A stretch of DNA of 57,821 bases from Nocardia neocaledoniensis. GTDB lineage: Bacteria > Actinomycetota > Actinomycetes > Mycobacteriales > Mycobacteriaceae. The stretch covers positions 1-57,821 of the forward strand of contig NZ_JARWOJ010000309.1 in NCBI RefSeq assembly GCF_029868625.1, in the 5' to 3' direction. Shown here one piece after another: positions 9,529 through 17,776 of the stretch (position 1 is its first letter; each line of letters opens with the position of its first letter). The notes beneath the pieces were generated by a model, which did no database searches, was not told the origin of the DNA, and was given only the letters and a program-made list of their open reading frames with translations. The translations under genes were made by a program, and so were the position numbers.

Positions 9529-10539
9529 ATGGAACTGGGGCTGACCACCTTCGCCGAGCTGTACCCCACCGGCGACCGGCCCGCGCCGACCGCCGCCGAA
9601 CGCCTGCGGCAGGTGGTGGACGAGGCGGTCGCGACCGAAGCCGCGGGCCTCGACGTCTATGGCGTCGGCGAACACCATCGGAAGGATTTCGCGGCCTCCG
9701 CGCCCGCCGTCGTCCTGGCGGCCGCGGCGGCGCGCACCGAACGCATCCAGCTGACCAGCGCGGTGACCGTGCTGAGTTCCGACGACCCGGTGCGCGTGTA
9801 TCAGGACTTCGCGACGCTGGACGGCTTGTCCAACGGCCGCGCCGAGCTGATGGCCGGGCGCGGATCCTTCACCGAGTCGTTCCCGCTGTTCGGCTACGAC
9901 CTCACCGACTACGACGCCCTGTTCGAGGAGAAGCTCGCGCTGCTTCTGCGGTTGCGCGCGGACGACCCGGTGACGTGGTCGGGCCGCTTCCGTCCGGCGC
10001 TGCGCGAGGCAACCGTGTACCCGCGCACCGACGAGCGCCCGCTGCCGGTGTGGATCGCCGTCGGCGGCAGCCCGGAGTCGGTGATCCGCGCGGGCCTGCT
10101 CGGACTTCCGCTCGCGCTCGCGATCATCGGCGGTCAGCCGGCCAGGTTCAAGCCGCTGGTCGAGCTGTATCACCGAGCCCTCGCCGAGGGCGGACACGAG
10201 CAGCAGCCCGTCGCGGTGCACGCCCACGGCTACGTCGCCGATACCGACGAGCAGGCGGTCGCCGACTTCTACGCGCCGTACGCGCTGGCGATGTCGACGA
10301 TCGGCCGCGAGCGCGGCTGGGGCCCGATGACGCGCGAGCAGTTCGACGCCCTGCGCTCGCAGAGCGGTTCCCTGTTCGTCGGGACGCCCGACTACGTGGG
10401 CGCCAAGATCGCCGACATCCGCGACACCCTCGGCCTGGACCGGTTCATGCTGCACACCAGCGTCGGCACCCTGCCGCCCGAGCAGGTGCTGCACTCGATC
10501 GACCTGCTCGGCACGAAGATCGCGCCGCACCTGCGCTGA
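9529..10539 (+). CDS. LLM-class (luciferase-like) flavin-dependent oxidoreductase
   Basis: A 336-residue bacterial-luciferase-like monooxygenase or reductase (TIM barrel) using FMN or F420. Family features are YGVGEHHRKDFAASAPAVVLAAAAART, the SDDPVRVYQDFATLDGLSNGR strand-turn-helix, AGRGSFTESFPLFGY, and the C-terminal GTPDYVGAKI segment. The start is ATG at 9529 (MELGLTTF), preceded by a purine-rich AAAGAGG. It is divergent from marR across 118 bp holding candidate MarR sites, so it may detoxify the compound exported by the MFS pump. It abuts the convergent DUF4126 gene with no intervening base. Confidence 0.9.
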   Translation: MELGLTTFAELYPTGDRPAPTAAERLRQVVDEAVATEAAGLDVYGVGEHHRKDFAASAPAVVLAAAAARTERIQLTSAVTVLSSDDPVRVYQDFATLDGLSNGRAELMAGRGSFTESFPLFGYDLTDYDALFEEKLALLLRLRADDPVTWSGRFRPALREATVYPRTDERPLPVWIAVGGSPESVIRAGLLGLPLALAIIGGQPARFKPLVELYHRALAEGGHEQQPVAVHAHGYVADTDEQAVADFYAPYALAMSTIGRERGWGPMTREQFDALRSQSGSLFVGTPDYVGAKIADIRDTLGLDRFMLHTSVGTLPPEQVLHSIDLLGTKIAPHLR

Positions 10540-11142
10540 CTACTCGAGCGCCGGCTCGCCTCGCCGGGCGGCCCGGCGCTCCCGTCGACGGCGCAGATAT
10601 CGCCGGATCCTGCTGGCGCACAGATAGACCACCCACAGCCCGACCGCCAGCAGGATCGCCGCGATCACCGCCGCCAGGACCGGGAAGAACACGGCGAGCG
10701 TGAGGATGCCGCCGACGCCCAGGTCCTCGGCGGTGCTGACGACGATATTGGAGGCCGGCTCCGGCGAGGTGTTGATCGCCATCCTGGTTCCGGCCTTGAC
10801 GATGTGACTGGCCAGGGCCGTGGTGCCGCCGACCGCGGCGGCGAAGAGCGTGGGCAGCGAATCGTCCTGTCCCGCGATCAGCGCCGAGACCACCGCGCCC
10901 GAGGCGGGCCGGACCACCGTGTGCACGGCATCCCAGAACGAGTCGAGATACGGGATCTTGTCCGCGACCGCCTCGATCAGGAACAGCACGCCCGCAGCGA
11001 CCAGCACATCGGTGCGCTCGAGCCCCGGCGGCACGTCGTCGGTCCACCCGATCCGGCCGAACAGCCCGAGCAGGAACACCACCGCGTACGCGTTGATCCC
11101 GCTGGCCCAGCCCGCGGTGAAGATCAGAGGCAGTACCGACAC
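10540..11142 (-). CDS. DUF4126 membrane protein
   Basis: A 200-residue integral membrane protein with about five hydrophobic segments, matching the DUF4126 pattern: an N-terminal GWASGINAYAVVFLLGLFGRIG, an IPYLDSFWDAVHTVVRPASGA loop, and a glycine-rich AAVGGTTALASHIVKAGTR helix. A strongly basic cytoplasmic tail (RRYLRRRRERRAARRG) follows the last helix. The stop codon directly abuts the stop of the convergent LLM gene. Function is unknown across the family. Confidence 0.85.
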   Translation of the reverse strand: MSVLPLIFTAGWASGINAYAVVFLLGLFGRIGWTDDVPPGLERTDVLVAAGVLFLIEAVADKIPYLDSFWDAVHTVVRPASGAVVSALIAGQDDSLPTLFAAAVGGTTALASHIVKAGTRMAINTSPEPASNIVVSTAEDLGVGGILTLAVFFPVLAAVIAAILLAVGLWVVYLCASRIRRYLRRRRERRAARRGEPALE

Positions 11143-11199
11143 GCGCTCAGCCTAAGCCCGCCGGCCGACAACACGCCGTAGCCGCCACCGCGCCCGGAA

Positions 11200-11214
11200 T
11201 CTAGCAACGCTAGA
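11200..11214. promoter_or_regulatory. Palindromic operator, distal copy
   Basis: TCTAGC-AAC-GCTAGA is a perfect 6+3+6 inverted repeat upstream of the DUF1772 gene. It is identical in both arms to a second copy at 11251-11265. The type fits a TetR or similar dimeric repressor. Confidence 0.7.
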
Positions 11215-11250
11215 CAGACGTCCACGCACGGTGCTACCGTTGCTCCAGTT

Positions 11251-11265
11251 TCTAGCGTCGCTAGA
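11251..11265. promoter_or_regulatory. Palindromic operator, proximal copy
   Basis: TCTAGC-GTC-GCTAGA has the same arms as the distal copy with a different spacer. The two centres are 51 bp apart, about five helical turns, so both sites face the same side of the DNA. It ends 22 bp before the ATG of the DUF1772 gene and just upstream of its AGGAGAGG ribosome-binding site. Confidence 0.7.
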
Positions 11266-11287
11266 TCCCAGGAGAGGGAAAGCCGAC

Positions 11288-11764
11288 ATGCTCGTTGTCA
11301 CCGGCCAGATCATCGCCGTCGTCGCCGTTCTCGCGAACGCCGTCGTCTACGGCACCGACATCAGCTGCGCGCTGATCACCAGGTCCGTCTACCGCAAACT
11401 CGACGACGCGACCGTGACCATGAGCGCGGGCTGGGGTCACTACTACGGCGATCGCCGGATGCCGATCTTCGGCGCCGGCGGCATCGTCACCGCGGTGCTC
11501 ACCCTGCTGATCGCCCTGTGGGCCGGACAATTCGGCGCCGCCGTCGCGGCCGCGATCACGGTGGCGGCGCTGCTGACCTGGCTCGCGCTGTACGCGCGCA
11601 TCGCCAAGCCGATCAATACCGCGCAGACGGCAGCCGCGCAGAGCGGCGTCATCCCGGCCGATGCCCGTGCGCTGCAAGACAAGTGGGACAGCATCCTGAA
11701 ATACCGCGTCACCCTCCAGGCCATCGCCCTGACCGGCCTGTGCGCCGCCCTCATCCTGTTCTGA
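11288..11764 (+). CDS. DUF1772 (anthrone-oxygenase-like) membrane protein
   Basis: A 158-residue protein with four predicted membrane segments and the DUF1772-type C-terminal region (KPINTA...ALQDKWDSILKYRVTLQAIAL, with the Trp and Arg usual for the family). ATG at 11288 follows an AGGAGAGGGAAA ribosome-binding site; an upstream in-frame start at 11231 would lie inside the operator region and is rejected. The promoter carries two identical palindromes, so expression is probably tightly repressed. The neighbouring XRE and TetR genes are candidate regulators, but neither is adjacent in the classical divergent way. Family function is poorly known. Confidence 0.8.
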   Translation: MLVVTGQIIAVVAVLANAVVYGTDISCALITRSVYRKLDDATVTMSAGWGHYYGDRRMPIFGAGGIVTAVLTLLIALWAGQFGAAVAAAITVAALLTWLALYARIAKPINTAQTAAAQSGVIPADARALQDKWDSILKYRVTLQAIALTGLCAALILF

Positions 11765-11944
11765 GATCGACCACCACCCGCGCCGCCGGGGACGGCTCGA
11801 TTCGTGGCCCACACACGTATGGGCAGATTCCCGGAAGTCATCGCGCCGGCGCTCGGTGCCGATGACGCCCTGGAGCCACGACCAGATCTCGGCTGAGCGC
11901 GATCAGCGAAAAGTCGAGGTGACCGACGTTGTTACCGTTGAGGC

Positions 11945-12793
11945 ATGGTCAGTGCGGTATCGGCTCGGCGGCGCGAAGAACTGCGTGATTTCCTGCGCTC
12001 GCGACGGGAGCGGATCGGACCGGCCGAGGTGGGTCTGCCCGTGGCGGGAAGGCGGCGGACCCCCGGGCTGCGGCGGGAGGAAGTCGCGATGCTGGCAGGG
12101 GTGGGGGTGTCCTGGTACACGTGGCTGGAGCAGGGGCGGGAGATCACGGTGTCGGGGGAAGTGCTCGACGCGGTGGCCCGGGTGTTGCGGTTGAGTGAGC
12201 CGGAGCGGGGGCATCTGTATCTACTCGCGGGGCTCAATCCGCCGCCCGCAGGCGGGACCATCGGAACGGAAGTGACCGTCGAGGTCCGGCAGCTGATCGA
12301 CGGGTGGGAGCGCGGACCCGCCGTGGTGCGGGATCGGTACTGGAACATTCTGGCGTTCAACGCCCTCGCGGGACGCGTCTTCGGGTGCGACGACGGGGAA
12401 CCGCACAACTGCCTGGTCACCTTCTTCACCAGCCCCCGTTACCGGGAGCTGCCCGACCTGTGGGAGAGCGCGGCGCCCGGTGTCGTCGCCGCCTACCGCG
12501 CCGACGCCGCCCTCGCCCCGCGCGACGACGAATTCCACCGGGTGGCAAGGGAACTTGCCGCTGTCGACCCGGAGTTCGCGAGCCTGTGGGACCGCCACGA
12601 GGTCGATGTCCCCGCTCAGGCCGTCAACGCCCTGCGCCACCCCGAGGTCGGCGACCTGTTCTTCGACGCGACCACCCTCACCATCGCCGACCACCCGAAT
12701 TGGTCCCTGGTTCTGTACAACCCGAAACCGAATACCGACACGACCGACCGCCTCGCCCGTCTCCCCCTGCTGCGCCTCACCGAATCCGCCTGA
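11945..12793 (+). CDS. XRE-family regulator with MmyB-like ligand-binding domain
   Basis: A 282-residue protein: N-terminal helix-turn-helix (RRREELRDFLRSRRERI...; TPGLRREEVAMLAGVGVSWYTWLEQGR), followed by the MmyB/MLTR ligand-binding domain. Its hallmarks are RYWNILAFNALAGRVFG, NCLVTFFTSPRYRELPDLWES, FASLWDRHEVD and HPEVGDLFFDATTLTIADHPNWSLVLYNP. Such proteins bind fatty-acyl or other hydrophobic ligands and often control a neighbouring oxidoreductase. Here the nearest gene on the same strand is the DUF1772 protein 180 bp upstream. ATG start at 11945. The stop lies 28 bp from the convergent TetR stop. Confidence 0.92.
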   Translation: MVSAVSARRREELRDFLRSRRERIGPAEVGLPVAGRRRTPGLRREEVAMLAGVGVSWYTWLEQGREITVSGEVLDAVARVLRLSEPERGHLYLLAGLNPPPAGGTIGTEVTVEVRQLIDGWERGPAVVRDRYWNILAFNALAGRVFGCDDGEPHNCLVTFFTSPRYRELPDLWESAAPGVVAAYRADAALAPRDDEFHRVARELAAVDPEFASLWDRHEVDVPAQAVNALRHPEVGDLFFDATTLTIADHPNWSLVLYNPKPNTDTTDRLARLPLLRLTESA

Positions 12794-12821
12794 CGACGCC
12801 GGATCGCCGCGCGGAGGCGGT

Positions 12822-13472
12822 TCAGCCGCCGTGTCCGCCTGCCGCGCTCACCTGCCGACCGGGCTGCAGGACACTGATACACATCCGAGCGCAGTCGGCG
12901 GCGAGGTCCGCGGAGGTCATGGTGACCACGCCGGCGAGCCATCCTTCGATGATCTGGTTGACGCCGCCGGTGATGAAAAGGCTCGCCCGGCGTAGCAGGT
13001 CGGGGTCGGGGGCGAATCCGAGGGCCTCCGGGGCGTACTGGACGACCAGGTCGGCGACGGTATCGATCGCGTCGTGTCGCCGCTGCGCGAGTTCGCCGAC
13101 GCCGTGGGGATCACTGGAGATGATGCGGTGCAGGTGCGGGTCGGCGGCGACGGTGTCGAAGAACGCCTGGAGCGCGGCGGTGAGGCGCGCTTCCGCGGCC
13201 CCGGTGCTGGAGAGCCCGGCACGCACCATCGCGGCCAGGAGTGTGTCCCGGACCTCGTCCGCGATCGCGACCAGGAGTTCGTCGCTGTTGGCGAAGTGTT
13301 CGTAGAAGTACCGCGGCGTGAGCCCGGCGGCCTTGCACACCCCACGGACGGTGACCGACGCGATACCCGACTCGCCCCAGAGCGCCGTCGCGGCGGCGAG
13401 CAAGCGGACTCGGCGGCCCGCGCTGCGTTCCGCGGCGCTGAGGCCGCCGTAGGTGCGGGGCTCGTCGGTCAT
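12822..13472 (-). CDS. TetR-family transcriptional regulator
   Basis: A 216-residue TetR protein. The N-terminal HTH covers about residues 20-70 (LLAAATALWGESGIASVTVRGVCKAAGLTPRYFYEHFANSDELL), followed by an all-helical ligand domain with DPHLHRIISSDP and a C-terminal dimer region. ATG at 13472. It is divergent from the carotenoid-oxygenase gene, with 87 bp between starts holding a 39-bp concentric palindrome that is the obvious operator. It probably represses both itself and the oxygenase-SDR pair, with an apocarotenoid or stilbenoid-type ligand as a guess only. Confidence 0.92.
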   Translation of the reverse strand: MTDEPRTYGGLSAAERSAGRRVRLLAAATALWGESGIASVTVRGVCKAAGLTPRYFYEHFANSDELLVAIADEVRDTLLAAMVRAGLSSTGAAEARLTAALQAFFDTVAADPHLHRIISSDPHGVGELAQRRHDAIDTVADLVVQYAPEALGFAPDPDLLRRASLFITGGVNQIIEGWLAGVVTMTSADLAADCARMCISVLQPGRQVSAAGGHGG

Positions 13473-13499
13473 TGACAGCAGTGTAGCGACCCCTTACCG

Positions 13500-13538
13500 T
13501 CTGATAACGCACGTGTTCAGAACACAAGCGTTATCAGA
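13500..13538. promoter_or_regulatory. Concentric double palindrome, TetR operator
   Basis: The outer arms TCTGATAACGC (13500-13510) and GCGTTATCAGA (13528-13538) are perfect inverted repeats of 11 bp. Inside them GTGTTC-A-GAACAC (13513-13525) is a second perfect palindrome. Both are centred on base 13519. The element lies between the divergent TetR and carotenoid-oxygenase starts. Confidence 0.8.
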
Positions 13539-13559
13539 TCGATTCAAGGGAGAATCGCG

Positions 13560-15029
13560 ATGTCGACGACGCAATCCAGTCCGGGCCTGACGCCCTATCA
13601 GCAAGTCACCGCCCCGCTGCTCGACGAGCACGACTACCGCCTCACGCAGATCGACGGCATGCTTCCGCGGGAGCTGACCGGAACGCTGTACCGCATCGGC
13701 CCCGGCAAGTACCAGGTCGGACGCACCCTGCTGCACAACATCTTCGACGGCGACGGCATGATCTCGCAGTTCGTCCTCGACGGCCGCTCGGTCCGGTTCC
13801 GCAACCGCTACGTGCGCACTCGGCACTTCGAGCACGGTCAGCGGTCCAGCACCGTCCGGTTCCGTGGCGTCGGGGATCAGATTCCGGGTGGGTTCTTGGC
13901 CAACATCGGTCGCCTACCGGAGAACGTCGCGAACACGAACATCGTCAACTTCGGCAACGAACTGCTGGCCCTGTGGGAGCTCGGCAACCCGCATCGGATC
14001 GACCCGGAAACCCTCGACACGATCGGTATCACCGACTTCGGCGGACGGCTCGGCTACCTCGGTGCCTTCTCCGCGCACCCGAAGTGGGATCCGGTCACCG
14101 GCGACATGTACAACTTCGGTCTCGACCTGCTCCCGACACCACGGATCCGTACCTACCGGATCACTCGCGCCGGCCGGCTGACCAAGCTCGCCACCGTCCC
14201 GATGCTCGACCTGCCCTGGAACCACGATTTCGCGTTGACCCAGAAGTACCTGGTGTTCGTGCTCGACCCGATCATGCCCGATATCGGCAAGATCGCGCTG
14301 TCGACGACCTCGTTCGTCGACGCGCTGGAGTTCAAGCGCGGCAAGGGAACCCGGTTCGTGCTGGTGCCGAGGGACGGCGGCCGGGTCCGCATCGTGGAGC
14401 ACGAGGCGCTGCTGCACGTCCACTTCACCAACGCCTACGACGACGGGGACGACGTCGTCGTCGAGCTCCCGCGCCTGGAAACCGACTGGGACAAGCTGCG
14501 CACCATGACGGGGATGGTCAACCGCACCGACCTCGGCATCCCCGAGTACCCGGACTCCACGCTCGTGCAGTACCGGATCACCAGGGACGGCCGGATCATC
14601 GAGAACCCGCTGACCGACCGGTCCGGTGAATTCCCGCAGTTCGACTGGCGCCGCGGGACCCGCAGACACCGCTACACCTATTTCGCCGGGAAAGGCGGGC
14701 CCGCGCGACTGTTCAACTCGGTGGTCAAAGTCGACACCGAGACCGGCCAGGTGACCAGCTGCGACCTCGGTCCCAGTTCGGTCGGCGAGCCGCTGTTCGT
14801 CCCCCGCGGCCGCGACGCCGCCGAGGACGACGGCTGGCTGCTGGCGTTGAACCACCACCTCGACGAGGACCGCTCCCAGCTCGTGGTCTTCGATGCCAGA
14901 GACCTCGAGCGGGGTCCGCTCGCCACCGCCTGGCTCGATCATCACATCCCCTGGGGTTTCCACGGCACCTTCAACCGCCGGATCGCCGCACCCGAGGAGC
15001 CGGTGCCCACCCCGGAGCAGGTGCTGTGA
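13560..15029 (+). CDS. Carotenoid/stilbene cleavage oxygenase (RPE65 family)
   Basis: A 489-residue non-haem iron dioxygenase of the carotenoid-cleavage family, which splits C=C bonds of carotenoids, apocarotenoids or stilbenes to aldehydes or ketones. The four iron-binding histidines are visible: His173 (SAHPKWD), His222 (WNHDFAL), one of 286/288 (HVHFTNAYDD) and His468 (WGFHGTF). The N-terminal GTLYRIGPGK and HNIFDGDGMI are also typical. ATG at 13560 follows AAGGGAG. The TetR repressor gene is divergent, and an SDR gene follows 75 bp downstream that could oxidise or reduce the aldehyde product. The substrate cannot be told from sequence. Confidence 0.95.
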   Translation: MSTTQSSPGLTPYQQVTAPLLDEHDYRLTQIDGMLPRELTGTLYRIGPGKYQVGRTLLHNIFDGDGMISQFVLDGRSVRFRNRYVRTRHFEHGQRSSTVRFRGVGDQIPGGFLANIGRLPENVANTNIVNFGNELLALWELGNPHRIDPETLDTIGITDFGGRLGYLGAFSAHPKWDPVTGDMYNFGLDLLPTPRIRTYRITRAGRLTKLATVPMLDLPWNHDFALTQKYLVFVLDPIMPDIGKIALSTTSFVDALEFKRGKGTRFVLVPRDGGRVRIVEHEALLHVHFTNAYDDGDDVVVELPRLETDWDKLRTMTGMVNRTDLGIPEYPDSTLVQYRITRDGRIIENPLTDRSGEFPQFDWRRGTRRHRYTYFAGKGGPARLFNSVVKVDTETGQVTSCDLGPSSVGEPLFVPRGRDAAEDDGWLLALNHHLDEDRSQLVVFDARDLERGPLATAWLDHHIPWGFHGTFNRRIAAPEEPVPTPEQVL

Positions 15030-15104
15030 CCGGGAGAGTGGTGGTGGCACTCCCCTGATAACCGCGCACTGTCTGTTCGGTCGGTGCCGGGTCACGCTGA
15101 AGCC

Positions 15105-15863
15105 ATGACGCACAACAGATTCGACGGCAAGACGGCGCTGATCACCGGCGGTAGCAGTGGCATGGGGCTGGCGACGGCTCATCGCCTGCTCGCCGAGGGG
15201 GCGCGGGTCGTGGTGACCGGTCGCGACAAGGACCGCCTCGACCGGGCGCTCGCCGAACTCGGGGGCGACGTGCACGCAATCGCGGGTGACGTCACCGACC
15301 TCGACGCCGTGGACGACCTCGTCGCCGCCGTCGCGGAGCGGTTCGGGCAGCTGGATGTGCTGTTCGCGAACGCGGGGATCGGCTCGTTCCAGCCGATCGA
15401 GCAGGTGACGGGCGGGCTGTTCGACGAGGTGATGGGCGCCAATGCGAAGGCCGCGTTCTTCACCGTCCAGAGGGCACTGCCGATCATGCCCGACGGCGCC
15501 GCGATCGTCATCAACGCCTCGTTCGGGCTGCACCGCGGGGTGCCGGGCGCGGCGTTGTATTCGGCGAGCAAGGCCGCCGTCCACAATCTGACCCGCACGA
15601 TGGCCGCGGAATTGGCGCCGCGTCGCATCCGGGTCAACTCGGTGAGCCCCGGTTACATCGACACTCCGGCCTTCCGCGCGGAACTCTCGGAGGCGGCGCG
15701 GCAAGGGGTGGCGAGCCTGGCCCCCGCCGGTCGTGTCGGAACCGCCGACGATGTGGCCGCGGCGGTCGCCTTCCTGGCCTCCTCCGACGCGGCCTACGTC
15801 AACGGCCACGACCTGCGCGTCGACGGCGGCCTCACCGCGGTCGACGCCGCGGCCCTCCTGTAG
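15105..15863 (+). CDS. SDR-family oxidoreductase
   Basis: A 252-residue classical short-chain dehydrogenase. The NAD(P) site is TGGSSGMG (about 14-21); NAG is present in FANAGIG; the active site has Ser in NASFGLH, Tyr and Lys in YSASKAAVHN, and the family segment RVNSVSPGYIDTP follows. Arginine/lysine after the second strand (TGRDKDR) favours NADP. ATG at 15105. It lies 75 bp after the carotenoid oxygenase on the same strand and ends in a strong hairpin, so the two may form a cleavage-then-reduction pathway; the gap also leaves room for its own promoter. Confidence 0.92.
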   Translation: MTHNRFDGKTALITGGSSGMGLATAHRLLAEGARVVVTGRDKDRLDRALAELGGDVHAIAGDVTDLDAVDDLVAAVAERFGQLDVLFANAGIGSFQPIEQVTGGLFDEVMGANAKAAFFTVQRALPIMPDGAAIVINASFGLHRGVPGAALYSASKAAVHNLTRTMAAELAPRRIRVNSVSPGYIDTPAFRAELSEAARQGVASLAPAGRVGTADDVAAAVAFLASSDAAYVNGHDLRVDGGLTAVDAAALL

Positions 15864-15887
15864 CGGCGGATCGGACTCCGCCGCTAC
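15860..15887 (+). terminator. Hairpin terminator after the oxygenase-SDR unit
   Basis: GTAGCGGCGG (15860-15869) and CCGCCGCTAC (15878-15887) form a perfect 10-bp stem with an 8-base loop. The stem overlaps the SDR stop codon and has no T-tract, as is common in actinobacteria. It separates the SDR from the convergent phosphonate permease. Confidence 0.75.
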
Positions 15888-15973
15888 CGCGCCGGGCCGG
15901 ATCCGCCGTCGGGTGCCGACCTCCGGCTGAGGCGGGCCGGGTCACACCCGACCGCGACCCGGCGCGCCCCCGC

Positions 15974-16771
15974 TCAACGCAGGGCGGCGCGTCCGCGTAC
16001 CCGTCCGAGCACGACCAGCACCACCAGCGTCACCGTGACGAGAACCGTCGTGCCCGCCGCCGCGTCGAACACCTCACCGCGGTCGGTCTGCGCGAAGATG
16101 CTGACCGGCAGGGTCTTCCAGGTGGCGGGATAGACCATGATGGTAGCCCCGAGCTCGCCCATCGACAGCGCGACGGCGAGGCCGGCGGCGGCACCGAGGG
16201 CGGGCAACAGCAGCGGCAGCGTGATCTGGCACAGCACCCGAACCGGTCCTGCGCCGAGGGATTCGGCGGCCTGGCGGTAGGCGGGGTCGAGGCGGTCCAG
16301 TGCCGCCGAGACCGCGCTGAACGCGTAGGCGAGCACGAGGACGGTGTGCGCGAGAATCACGATCCACTTGGTGCCGCCGAGCAGCAGCGGCTGGTCGTTG
16401 AACGCGATGAGCACGCCCAGACCGACGGCGACCGACGGCACCGCCACCGGCAGGTGGAACACCGCGTCGGTGACCTTGCGCAACCAGCCCGGCGCCTCCC
16501 GGGAGGCCAGCGCCGCCCAGGTGCCGACGACCAGCGACACCGCGCTCGCCAGCAGCGCCGTCTGCAGACTGACCGACAGGCTCGCGGCCTGCTCACCGCT
16601 GAGGGCATCGCCCAGATTGGTGAGGCCGAGATCCGACGGCAGCGGACCGGTCCAGCTGCCCGCCAGGGCGGCCGCGACCACGGTGGCGATCGGTGCGACG
16701 AATACCACCGTCACCACCAGCGCGAACACAGCGAGCACGAGGGCTTTGCCCCGGGGAGTCCACAGGAGCAC
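15974..16771 (-). CDS. AEP ABC transporter permease (PhnV-like)
   Basis: A 265-residue binding-protein-dependent permease with about six membrane segments. The EAA loop reads YRQAAESLGAGPVRVLCQITLPLLLPAL. It resembles the second permease of 2-aminoethylphosphonate importers. GTG at 16771 is preferred because AAGGGGG lies 7 bases upstream; a TTG at 16777 overlapping the previous stop codon is the alternative. It overlaps or nearly overlaps the first permease, so the two are translationally coupled. As the last gene of the phosphonate operon, it is expected to pair with the other permease as a heterodimer. Confidence 0.88.
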   Translation of the reverse strand: MLLWTPRGKALVLAVFALVVTVVFVAPIATVVAAALAGSWTGPLPSDLGLTNLGDALSGEQAASLSVSLQTALLASAVSLVVGTWAALASREAPGWLRKVTDAVFHLPVAVPSVAVGLGVLIAFNDQPLLLGGTKWIVILAHTVLVLAYAFSAVSAALDRLDPAYRQAAESLGAGPVRVLCQITLPLLLPALGAAAGLAVALSMGELGATIMVYPATWKTLPVSIFAQTDRGEVFDAAAGTTVLVTVTLVVLVVLGRVRGRAALR

Positions 16772-16773
16772 GA

Positions 16774-17667
16774 TCAATCCCCCTTCGAGCGGGAGCGGGT
16801 GAACCGGGCGAAGACGAACCGGTAGGTCAGGTACAGGGTGAGCGAGAGCAGCACCTGCACCGAGGCGAGGACGGCGGCGCCGGGCAGGTCGAAGGTGACG
16901 ATGCCGCGGGTGTAGATGAGCGCGGGCAGGGTGATCACGCCCTTCGCTCCGGTGAACAGCACGATGCCGAACTCGTTGAGCGTCAACAGCAACACCAGGC
17001 TGCCGCCCGCCGCGAGCGCGGGCCACGCCTCTGGCAGCACCACCTGCCGCAGCACCCGCCACGGCGAGGCGCCGAGACTCGCCGCGACGTCGAGCTGCTC
17101 GCGCGGCAGCTGTGCGAACGCGGCCAGCACCGGACGCACCACGAACGGGGTGAAGTAGGTGATCTCGGCCAGGATCACCCCGAGCGGCGTGGTGAGGAAG
17201 TCGATCACGGGTGTGGTGGCGCCGGTCAGCTCGGCGATGAGGGCGTTGATCGCGCCCGCTGTGCCGTAGAGGAACGTGAAGGCGAGGGTGATCAGGAACG
17301 AGGGCAGCGTGAGGATCGTATCGATCAGCCTGCCGACCACCCCGGAGCCGGGGAACGGCACGAACGCGAGCACGATGGCCAGGAAGGTGCCGAGCACCAG
17401 GCAGCCCACCGTGGAGCAGACCGCGATGGACACCGTGCGCCACAACGCGTCCCGGAACGCCGCCGACCCGAGCACGTCTGCCCACACCTCGGTGCCGCGG
17501 CCGGTGGGGGTCTGGGTGGACTCGGTGAGCACCCGCGCGATCGGGTATCCGGCGATGCCGAGGACGACGAGGACCGGCGGCAGCGTCCACAGGATCGGCA
17601 ACCAGGAGCGTCCCGGCGCGCGATGTTCCGGCTCCACCGGCGGGGCGACGGGAACGATCGCGGTCAT
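16774..17667 (-). CDS. AEP ABC transporter permease (PhnU-like)
   Basis: A 297-residue inner-membrane permease with about six transmembrane helices and the EAA loop REQLDVAASLGASPWRVLRQVVLPEAWPAL. ATG at 17667 (MTAIVPVAPP); the frame upstream is antisense-like and unrelated. It lies downstream of the ATPase gene with a 109-bp gap that holds no obvious gene, and is directly followed by the second permease. In family terms it is the first permease of the spermidine/putrescine/iron-type importers that includes the 2-aminoethylphosphonate system. Confidence 0.88.
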   Translation of the reverse strand: MTAIVPVAPPVEPEHRAPGRSWLPILWTLPPVLVVLGIAGYPIARVLTESTQTPTGRGTEVWADVLGSAAFRDALWRTVSIAVCSTVGCLVLGTFLAIVLAFVPFPGSGVVGRLIDTILTLPSFLITLAFTFLYGTAGAINALIAELTGATTPVIDFLTTPLGVILAEITYFTPFVVRPVLAAFAQLPREQLDVAASLGASPWRVLRQVVLPEAWPALAAGGSLVLLLTLNEFGIVLFTGAKGVITLPALIYTRGIVTFDLPGAAVLASVQVLLSLTLYLTYRFVFARFTRSRSKGD

Positions 17668-17776
17668 CGCACGACCCCGCTCGCCGTCGGGTGCTCGGGC
17701 CCCGGGTGCGAGAGCATCGCGACACCGCCGACGAACCGGCGCACCCGGCCCCGGACCATGTGCGGCACAGGGTGAT

